Source of the DNA: Bathynomus jamesi
Taxonomy: Eukaryota > Arthropoda > Malacostraca > Isopoda > Cirolanidae
Direction of reading: 5' to 3'
Length of the DNA stretch: 64,000 nt
NCBI GenBank assembly: GCA_023014485.1
Contig: JAJOZX010005613.1
Location: 218,501-282,500 of the forward strand
Numbering within the stretch: the stretch's first letter is position 1; every line of letters starts with the position of its first letter. This document shows, piece by piece, positions 56,370 through 64,000 of this stretch. A program made the translations under genes and the position numbers. Below the pieces are notes generated by a model that worked only from the letters and a program-made list of their open reading frames with translations, ran no database searches and was not told where the DNA came from.

Positions 56370-56605
56370 TGTTCCGTGCGATGATTCCTCATTGTACGAA
56401 TGTCAGGCTTGTTGTCCCTCCTCTCGACTTGGCCTGGTGAAGTAGAGAGTTGGTTTCTTGCACTCTCTACTTAACATAGGCAGGTACTCCAGGCTTATCT
56501 GGTATTAATCTGAACCAAGTTCCTTGGACAGCTGGTTGAACAGTCTTGGCCCTCTCACAACATAGTTATTTTCCTTCAGGGTTGAGGATGTTCTCTGTTA
56601 ACCTT
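56370..56605 (-). mobile_element. CR1-like LINE 3' end
   Basis: The minus strand reads, across frames, NPEGK, an RAKTVQPAVQ / LFNQLSKELG-type segment, IPDKPGVPAYVK and VQETNSLLHQAKSRGGTTSL, ending TFVQ. Same C-terminus as at 8370, 47900 and 58150, on the opposite strand. Confidence 0.6.
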
Positions 56606-56616
56606 TAGTTTGGTAA

Positions 56617-56690
56617 GATGAACACACACACACACACATACACACACACACACACACACATAGATATATATATATATATATATATATACA
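56617..56690. repeat. (CA)n/(TA)n microsatellite
   Basis: (CA)n at 56622-56660 followed by (TA)n, abutting the hairpin below. Confidence 0.9.
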
Positions 56691-56730
56691 AACTCAGAAT
56701 GCTGCAAACCCACAAGGAAAAAGAAAAACG

Positions 56731-56776
56731 ATTCCAAGGCCTTTCGTGTATTCAAAGCTACACCTCGTCAGGGAAT
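56731..56776 (-). ncRNA. Hammerhead ribozyme motif, left arm
   Basis: Inverse complement of the motif at 56875-56920, identical over all 46 positions: stem I attcc/ggaat, core ctgacga, stem II gtgta/tacac, gaaa, and palindromic aggcct as stem III. Confidence 0.7.
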
Positions 56777-56874
56777 GAAGATAAAAGGCGAGATGCCCAT
56801 AAATATATACAACGTACAAGAAAACAAAACAATTAGTTGTATATATATTTATGGGCATCTCGCCTTTTATCTTC

Positions 56875-56920
56875 ATTCCCTGACGAGGTGTAGCTTTGAA
56901 TACACGAAAGGCCTTGGAAT
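56875..56920 (+). ncRNA. Hammerhead ribozyme motif, right arm
   Basis: A self-cleaving RNA fold. Stem I is attcc (56875-56879) with ggaat (56916-56920). The conserved core is CTGACGA (56880-56886) and GAAA (56906-56909). Stem II is gtgta/tacac (56888-56892, 56901-56905) with an 8-nt loop and one extra G at 56887. Stem III is the palindrome aggcct, too short to fold alone, as in Penelope-type minimal hammerheads that are thought to act as dimers. Predicted cleavage is after the T preceding ggaat (about 56915). All invariant core bases are present. Confidence 0.7.
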
Positions 56921-57010
56921 CGTTTTTCTTTTTCCTTGTGAATTTGCAGCATTCATTTATTTCACGTGTTTTATTGTGAAATTCATCCCATATATATTAT
57001 ATATATATAA

Positions 57011-57047
57011 AATGCAAACCCACAAGGATTCCTTGTGGATTTGCATC
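57011..57047. repeat. Minimal hairpin of the same family
   Basis: aatgcaaacccacaagga meets its complement tccttgtggatttgcat with no loop to speak of: only the outermost 18 bp of the foldback arms remain. It is followed by the same ttcatttcacgtgtttaat tail. Confidence 0.75.
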
Positions 57048-57104
57048 ATTCATTCATTTCACGTGTTTAATTGTGAAATTCATCCCATATATATATACTA
57101 GTCC

Positions 57105-57680
57105 TACCAATAATTGAGTATTGCTCAGTACTCACAAGCCCACACAGAAAAAGAGACATTGCGAGCATTGAAGCTATACGAAGGACTTTTACGTCTAAGA
57201 TAGAGGAAACGGAAGGTGAAGACTACTGGTCTCGACTACAATCCCTGGAACTCTACTCTCTTGAAAGAAGCGCGAGCGGTACACAATAATATACATATGG
57301 AAAATACTTGAGGGCTCTGTCCCTAACCTCAGAAGTGAAATAGAAATAAACTGGAATGAGAGAAGAGGCAGATTTTCTACGGTCTCAGCTGCGGTGGGAC
57401 AAGGAGCCATGAAAACGAGGATGGAAAATACCCTCAGAATACGGGGCCCAAAGCTTTTCAATGTCCTTCCAAAAGAAGTGAGGAATCTCCAGCACACCGA
57501 CCTGAATAACTTCAAGAACCAGCTGGACAGATTCTTGTGCAAAGTCCCTGACCAGCCATGCGTGGCTGGCTACGAGGGCAGGAGGAGATCAGAGAGCAAT
57601 TCCTTCCTTCACCAAGTCCCGCAAATGAGGCGGGATACTGCAGAGGGGTCGACCGCAGGTCGATCCTGAACCGTCGTTCA
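57105..57680 (+). mobile_element. CR1-like LINE 3' end, second lineage
   Basis: Post-polymerase domain: VLPIIEYCSVLTSPHRKRDI, ASIEAIRRTFTSKIEETEGE, YWSRLQSLELYSLERS, then, after a shift, AAVGQGAMKTRMENTLRIRG and PKLFNVLPKEVRNLQHTDLN and FLCKVPDQPCVAGYEG, ending EGSTAGRS at 57669. Compared with 47380 the C-terminus is distinct, so two lineages are present. The 5' side is truncated and the 3' side ends at (TA)n (57713). Confidence 0.65.
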
Positions 57681-57709
57681 AACTCAACAAAAGTAACAAA
57701 AGCAAGTAA

Positions 57710-57712
<3 letters not shown>

Positions 57713-57761
<49 letters not shown>
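57713..57761. repeat. (TA)n microsatellite
   Basis: A TA run at the 3' border of the LINE. Confidence 0.95.
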
Positions 57762-57764
<3 letters not shown>

Positions 57765-57799
57765 CTTGTGGTCTTTACACCATATATAATATAATAATA

Positions 57800-58320
57800 A
57801 TTCAGAAAAAATATATGGAGATATTGCAGATCATTGGCTGCAAAGAACTCAACTACTGGGAAAGACTACGTAAACTAAATCTATATTTGCTGGAAAGAAG
57901 AAGAGAGAGGGATATACCATAATTTACATATGGAAAACGATCGAAAAACTGGTACCAAACCTCAAACTAAACCCAGTTACCATCCAAACAACATGGGGAA
58001 AATAGGAAAGGCAGAATATGTAGTGTTCCCAAATTAAAGGCCCGACAAGGAACCTCCTCAACACTGAAGGAAAACAGCTTTGTTGTCAGGGGGCAAGACT
58101 TTCTAACCAGCTTCCAAAGGACCCCAGGAACGTGACAGGGGTCAATGTTGAAGTCATGAAAAGAAGACTAGATGCCTGGTTCAGGATGGTACCAGATGGG
58201 CCGGGTGTACCTGGCTATGTGCAGTGGAGGGCGCAAGAGAGCAACTCATTCCTCGACCTAGAGGTAGGGCTATCAGCTTGACCTTCGTGTGAAGGGAGAC
58301 CAACGCACGGAACTGCAACG

Positions 58321-58325
<5 letters not shown>
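57800..58325 (+). mobile_element. CR1-like LINE 3' end
   Basis: CKELNYWERLRKLNLYLLER, then decayed frames, a GQDFLTSFQRTPG-type segment, and a QGSMLKS / EDWMPGSGWYQMG-type readout of the C-terminus shared with 8370. Ends gaactgcaacgaggta just before a long (TA)n. Several frameshifts. Confidence 0.6.
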
Positions 58326-58398
<73 letters not shown>

Positions 58399-58420
58399 TA
58401 TATTATATATATATATATAA
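58325..58420. repeat. (TA)n microsatellite
   Basis: A long, slightly interrupted TA run at the LINE 3' border. Confidence 0.95.
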
Positions 58421-58544
58421 TTAACTTTTCTAATCACGTAGAAATGATAATTTTAAGATAGTTTTCCTTCAAATAGTTCTTCATTTCTTTTACTATTATT
58501 TGTACTGATACATTATTTGTACTAATACTATTATTTGTACTGAT

Positions 58545-58700
58545 ACACCGTTTCCCTATAAATGAAATAAAGACATTGATGTTGGAGGTTCGAGTCCAGT
58601 TGGTGCGAGTTAATAAATAATAATAATCCAGGAATTAGCGTAATCTGCCAAACGAACTTGCTCCTGATGAATCATGCACCCGGATCTTATATCCAGTACA
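58545..58700 (+). mobile_element. tRNA-derived SINE (family T1), degraded
   Basis: caccgtttccctataaatga, then gaggttcgagtccagttgg (B box), then aataataataatccaggaat parallel the copy at 43988. The A box is lost. Confidence 0.55.
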
Positions 58701-58858
58701 CTAACAACAAACGCACGTACAATCGGTTCAAAAAGTCCTATCGTGAAACTCCTCGGTTTTTATCAATATTTATCGGTAAGAAACATGGATTTTTATGACA
58801 GGATTTTTTTAATAGATTGTACATATAAAGACTGTGAATTGTAATACAATTTTAAGTA

Positions 58859-58935
58859 CAGGGTGATCCATTTAAATTCGTACCCAAATTGAAAGTAGTA
58901 CGATTCAGTAGTACGGTTTTAAATGGATCACCCGG
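58859..58935. mobile_element. 77-bp mariner MITE, copy 2
   Basis: Same element as 24856-24932 with about five differences; ends cagggtgatccatttaaa and tttaaatggatcacccgg, TA flanks. Confidence 0.8.
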
Positions 58936-59029
58936 TACAACACCTCCATTTAAATATGATGAAAATGAAAAGGCAATAAAGTAGTAAACTAGGAGCTAGG
59001 ACGACTCGAACCCGCGTCACGTAGTTTCA

Positions 59030-59250
59030 GAGTCCGCGCGGGCTACGTTGTGGTCAGTGTGGTATAACACCACTTTCCGTTGATCAGCGAAGTTAAGCGA
59101 CAGTTGATCTGATGGTAATTGGATGGAAGGCCATCCTCGGCGTCCACATTATGTAGCGACTTGTGGTACGAATCTCACGTAAAGCTGTAGGTCCCCTTAG
59201 TCATATGACCTTAGATATTGCGGAGGAGGTTAAACAACTCTATCAACCAA
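59030..59250 (+). mobile_element. 5S-rRNA-derived SINE, copy D
   Basis: tgatcagcgaagttaagcga (A box/IE), then attggatggaaggccatc (C box), then tgtagcgacttgtggtacg, gtcatatgaccttagatatt and gcggaggaggttaaacaact. It is the copy whose 5S part best keeps its 5' context (gtataacaccactttccg). Confidence 0.75.
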
Positions 59251-59259
59251 TCAGAGTCA

Positions 59260-60285
59260 CGCTCCTACTGATCACAAAAGTACTGTTTCTTTTCTATATC
59301 CGTTACCAACCTTTTTTTAAATTCACGTACTTAATCTTGCCAACCTTTTCTTCTAAGTACTACCATTGACCAGGGAAGATGGCACCACCTAACCAAAACA
59401 GCAGGAGGGGACTACTAATGTAACATTATCATAAAAATAGTTATCAGTTAACGAGCTGCGTATTTATAACCTGCAAGAGCTTTACGTACCATAGATTGAG
59501 AATCACTTACTTGACAATAATGCGGCGAGCTGCTCATAGCGTAAGGGTGTATAGGTGGAACAATGTTTTTTAAAAGGCTGAAACTTTTCTCCCATATGAT
59601 ATTTGCAATACAGTTAAACTACAATAATAATAATGACCCTACAGACATACGTGATGTCTGTACGTCTTGAAGGAACGCAAAGATATTCTTAACCCAGTCA
59701 ATGACTGTTTCAATCCAGTCTGAGAAATAGTTAGTGACTGGGAGCAGTAACGAGTCCGCTGTCAGTAGTTTATTTTTTTTTATGTAGTAAGGAAGGAGCA
59801 ACGGCGAGCGCCTGCAAAAGTGCCTCCCCAACTCCCCCTTATATAAGAAGGAGGGAGCCAAAATGAAGGTCTCTGAGCCCACGATGCCATTTTATATATT
59901 TTTTTAATAAATTTTGAAAAGATTGTAGAGTGTGTAAAATGTATGTATGTGTAATGAGAAATAGGGGGAGAAGTGTGTTTTGAGAGCGTGCTGGACTGCT
60001 CACAGGGTAGATGAGACACGAAAAAGATCAGCTAAGGAGGACAGTGACAGGAGAAACGGGAGTTCCAGCACTCCCTGTCTCTTGCCTAACATCCACCCAG
60101 GAGTACTTCCCTGGTCGAGTGTGTCTACAATCTCTTCCTAAAATGGGGACTTACTTTACCCGGTTGGGGGGTTACTCCCCCCCCCCCCCCCCACTGTCTC
60201 AGCGTTCTTTGGTGGACCAAAAACGTTTCGCGGACTAACCAACCAAACCAACCAAACTTCTGGTACTTCAACATGTTGGGAGAAC
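59260..60285. other. Gene-free stretch
   Basis: Open frames at 59619-59882 (minus) and 60011-60235 (plus) have no family motif. A C-run occupies about 60177-60192. Nothing else recognised. Confidence 0.45.
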
Positions 60286-60287
60286 AT

Positions 60288-60470
60288 TACGGAATTACGA
60301 CATCTGATCGACTTTACATTTTATTGATAAGTATATTGTGGGTGAGGTTAGGTTAGCATCGATTAGGTTAGCATAGGCTACATTAGGTTAGCACAGGTTA
60401 GGTTGTTAGGTTATTTTTTAAAGTGGCAATGTTAATGGTCTTGTTAATGGTCTTCTTCCACGATTGGTTA
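60288..60470. repeat. Dispersed repeat B, copy 2
   Basis: ggaattacgacatctgatcg and ataagtatattgtgggtg parallel 8070-8115, followed by TTAGG-type units to about 60415. Confidence 0.55.
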
Positions 60471-60479
60471 GGTTAATTT

Positions 60480-61648
60480 AAATTAACATGCAGAAGTGTC
60501 GCGAAAATGTGGGGTTTATAGTGTTTTTAGAATGCATGTCTTCCCCTGAGACTCGTGCAGTTTCATTGCATTCTATCTTCATCTCGACCATTTCTTCTCT
60601 TGTGACTTGACCTAACCTGACCTCACTTGACCTGCCCTGACCTCACCTACCTCAAATTATAAGTGGTCAGACCTTAATGAGTGAAAATGGTAACATATGT
60701 ATAGCCTGATGCTAATAGCATTTATGTTAATAGCAACCTATAACCGATGTTAAGTAACCGAGCTGGATATCAAATAACATCTCAACTGGATATTAATTAT
60801 ATAATAGCGTAACCAGGTTTTAATTTAATACCCAGTTAGGATATATCAACTAGATTTACTTGTATTAAATGTGTACCGTATTTGATTTAATTCTACTTTG
60901 AATGATTCTATTCACTTCCACTTTGATTTGATTCCAGTCCCAGCTTCGGAATTTGATTTCATTTCATTCCATCTTGCGTGGTAGATTAATATATATAGAA
61001 GGCAGGATAAGAGCTGTAGAGAGTAACTCTCTCTTTCATCAAATTTCACAATAATTAAGGGTGATAACGCCACAACGATAAAAGATTAATCGCAGTCATA
61101 GCTTGTTCACGCACGCACGCACGCACGCACGCACACGCACACACACACACACACACATATCTATCTACCTACTTATCTGTATAGTAAAATGTTTTCTTTA
61201 GAAGTATTGAAATTTAGAAAAAAGTTAATTGACCCCAAATGAGCAAAGTATAAGTAACTTGGAATCCATTGAATGGTTAATGGAATCACAGTACAGTAAA
61301 AAAAAAAGCCTGTCAATAAATTTAAATTTAAAAATACAGGTTTAGTTACAGAGTCACACCATGCATCTTCACCTGTTAAAAAAAAAAAAAAAAAAAAAAA
61401 ATCTCCCTTGTTTAGAAGTATGCATCTTCCTTCCCTCCTCCTCCTCATTATCATCATCATCCCTACATCCTTGTACCTATGTCCTGAAATTCATATACTC
61501 TGCAATTACAGCCTTCACCACTATTGCGTGGAACTGCATTCAGATATTTATCTTACATGGGATCTGTAATCCTCATACAATACAGTTAAAATGGTCTAAT
61601 TCAGTATTGGATTAAAGATTTTCCTTTTCAGTGTAAGTATGATCTGCG

Positions 61649-61703
<55 letters not shown>

Positions 61704-62893
61704 CCAGACATTCTCCTTATCTTATGATAAAACACGATTTTTCATTGCACGAGATTTTTCTTGTAAGTTCATTTTTCTCCACCTCTGTTTATTTATAGAA
61801 TAGCTTCATAGTTTTCTGTTACCGCGTTTAATTGTAAGAAATTATCCGTGTATATTAATTTTTATCCTCTCGTTTCACCTACCTTTCGTAGCATCTCAAT
61901 AAATTCTCGTCCATTTTCCAAATTTGTCACTAATCTCTCTTCGTTCCATTAATCCCTTCGATATTATATACCGTAAGTCTCTCATTAAGGACGCCCATTC
62001 TCGCTATGAAAATTTTTTTTTTCTTTTTCATTCCATTATCCCATACCTTTTATTGCTGTTCTTTCTCTCGTTCCAGGCAATCTGGTCTCCTCCCCCACTC
62101 CCTCGCGCACCTTTCCGTCACTATCTGCGATCTGGCGTGATGTACAACCATCTGAATCCCACCTTTCCATCAAGACTGGGCTTCGCCTTTGTTTTCCGCT
62201 ATATAATTAAAACAGGCTCCAAATAGCCCTGTGCGGCGATATTTCAGCGCATTATGGCGAGAAACGAAGAATGCGGCGTCAAGATGCAAATACACGAAGG
62301 CGCAAAAACGGAGGACCTCTCGCTAAAGCGGTAATTCGGTCTTAAGATTTGAATTAGTGGTTGGTCCGAGTAAAGCATTCTTTGGCTTAGAATTAGCAAC
62401 GCTATTCCCGTATGCTGTCAGCTATATGTATATACACTTGCTCTGAAATTATATTATGAGCGTTAGGTGCATAAATGGTGAATAATGATTTCCTCTTATA
62501 GTGCGTTAAGCAAGGCTATCATTTGCAAAGCAGTTGCGTCCAAAATCTTTATGAATATATACAAGAAGAAATAAATAATTAGCGCTTCGCTTTTCCATAT
62601 TTTTCCAATGAATTTTAAAACGCTGAGAAATTAATGCTAGCCAACCTCTTATTAAATGGTAATAAACAAGTTCAGGTAAGAAAAGGTATTATTATGAGAA
62701 TATGAGATAAGTTTATTTGTTTCTGTGCATTAAGTTAATGTACGCATATATTTGTACAATGAAATTAAGATGTAAGGGGATATCAACATATATGTAATTA
62801 TTTGTTTTTGTACATCTGCACTTTGGAGCTTTGAGTTTTAACAGTTTTATTTACAATACACACTATCTATATAGGCTAAAGTCGCAATTACAC

Positions 62894-62967
<74 letters not shown>

Positions 62968-64000
62968 CACTTCAACATCTTTATTACAATATTATCTTAA
63001 CATAGAGCTCTCTATACTAAACACTAAAAAAAACCATACAATATATACGTATATACTGTGTGTGTGTGTATATATATGTAGAGAGAGAGAGAGACACACA
63101 CACACACATAAGCTGTCCACTTTTGTCATCACTAATTATAAATGAAAAACTATGTGTTATCATCTCTCATAATTTTCAAAGTTAAATGCAAAAGGCTTAT
63201 AAAAATCCTATTTCTAAAATACTGGACTAAATTAAAGTTTGTATTGCGTACAGTCAGATTTATACTGTATAATTTGCATAAATATCCATAAATTACTTAT
63301 TAACTTCTAATACAGTCTCGCTGTTTTAGTAGTTTATTTTGGTTTTGACTACGAGTATCTGTAACAAAGTTATATTTATTTGTACTCCTCCGCATGGACT
63401 TTTGTTTTCCTCGTTCGTACAACATTTTGACATACGCCGTTCGAGTCACGAAAATCGTATTAATCATTTGTTTTGGAATTCAAACGACTCTCGATATCCG
63501 GATTGAGGAGTCGTTAATAAGCAAAAAAATCTTATTTATTTTCGCGAGAAGAAGAATGGCCCATACGATTTGGATGAATAACTGGCCACCTTATTAGTTG
63601 AGTATATACACCTTTAATGGTCCAATGGACTCGGGAAGATGATATGTTTAGGTCCAACGCTCGAAGAGTTATTACTAAGCTCGTTGATGAGAACCAGCAC
63701 CTAAGATACTAATTATTCAAATTGGAAACTGTACTCTCGTGGTACATAAACTGTTGATACCATCTTACCGCACAATATATTCAGATTAGACACATTATAA
63801 GTTCCTAAAACTCGTGTTCACTATAACCTCGAAAAAATTATATTAACCACTATATCATAATCATTCCAAGTAGTATATTACGGGTATAAACTATTACTTC
63901 CTCGCACTATATGTTTTAAACAGGAATAAATTGAAACAAAATAAAATATATAAATAACTCTATACATTATCTTTATTCCAACGTAATGTTTAGGGGTAAT
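60480..64000. other. Gene-free stretch with microsatellites
   Basis: cctgacctcac-type degenerate repeat at about 60607-60650, (ACGC)n/(CA)n at 61107-61158, poly-A at 61379-61401, (TA)n/(TG)n at 61651-61700, (TA)n at 62898-62961 and (GA)/(CA) at 63080-63110. No coding region or transposon end is recognised. Confidence 0.55.

Larger units (their letters stand above)
56698..56957. mobile_element. Near-perfect hairpin with a hammerhead ribozyme in each arm
   Basis: Arms 56698-56815 and 56838-56955 are complementary with only about two to four differences (for example caaacccac against gtgaatttg). The loop is about 22 bp. From the outside each arm reads: atgctgcaaa, ccacaaggaaaaagaaaaac, the ribozyme core, then gaagataaaaggcgagatgc and ccataaatatata. 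It is followed by ttcacgtgttttattgtgaa and (TA)n. Damaged relatives lie at 48884, 54650 and 57011. Hammerheads in arthropod repeats are best known from Penelope-like elements, so this may be a snapback derived from a Penelope terminus; that link is inference. Confidence 0.75.

Noticed and set aside
59619..60238. Open frames on both strands near 60 kb
   Set aside because: No family motif is recognised, and one crosses a C-run; they are compatible with chance in a less AT-rich stretch.

Overview
The window is a gene-poor, AT-rich stretch of an animal nuclear genome, and almost everything recognisable in it is a transposable element or a simple repeat. Several features point to an arthropod, most likely a crustacean: many scattered TTAGG-type (ttaggttagg) telomere-like stretches, a very high load of (TA)n, (CA)n, (GA)n and (AGAC)n microsatellites, a 5S-rRNA-derived SINE family, and at least ten families of IS630/mariner elements with the CAGGGTG...TA signature. 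No host gene can be supported with confidence, and none of the reading frames is an intact cellular protein. The assignment to crustaceans is inference; the arthropod call rests mainly on the telomere-like repeat and the repeat families.

Layout. 1-9.5 kb: AT-rich DNA, a frameshifted cysteine-rich multi-copy gene copy (about 4.0-4.6 kb), hAT and mariner MITEs, a LINE 3' end and a 263-bp tandem pair of tRNA-like SINEs. 9.6-20 kb: 5S-derived and tRNA-derived SINEs, a 670-bp hAT MITE with perfect 8-bp target duplication, a nearly intact mariner (15.9-17.1 kb) lying head to head with a second copy of itself across a (TA)n spacer, then a diverged tandem satellite of about 240-bp period. 20.2-24.2 kb: an RTE-like LINE on the minus strand, split by an inverted-repeat element that itself carries a rearranged mariner. 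26.4-27.1 kb: a second diverged tandem region.

27.2-36.2 kb is the best-resolved part. A single CR1-like LINE is cut open by a chain of insertions: a Penelope-like GIY-YIG fragment, itself cut by a putative Helitron (bounded by TC and CTAGT between A and T) and by a mariner; the Helitron in turn holds a Jockey-like LINE. The LINE further carries a 203-bp foldback, two tRNA-SINEs and a hAT MITE with a perfect 8-bp duplication. 36.6-39.5 kb: two more mariners, one a snapback with its own 5' coding end inverted, the other carrying 1.7 kb of foreign DNA with a two-exon gene fragment that still has canonical splice sites. 41-50 kb: five more mariner derivatives, a Tc1 fossil split by a hAT MITE and LINE 3' ends. 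50-64 kb: microsatellite-rich DNA, SINEs and LINE tails, and at 56.7-57.0 kb a near-perfect hairpin whose two arms each contain a complete hammerhead ribozyme motif.

The main points for follow-up are the inverted pair of hammerhead ribozymes, two mariners that independently became snapback elements by inverted duplication of one end including coding sequence, the cargo-bearing mariner, and the multi-level nest. All calls are by eye; identities, ages and family names need alignment to be fixed.
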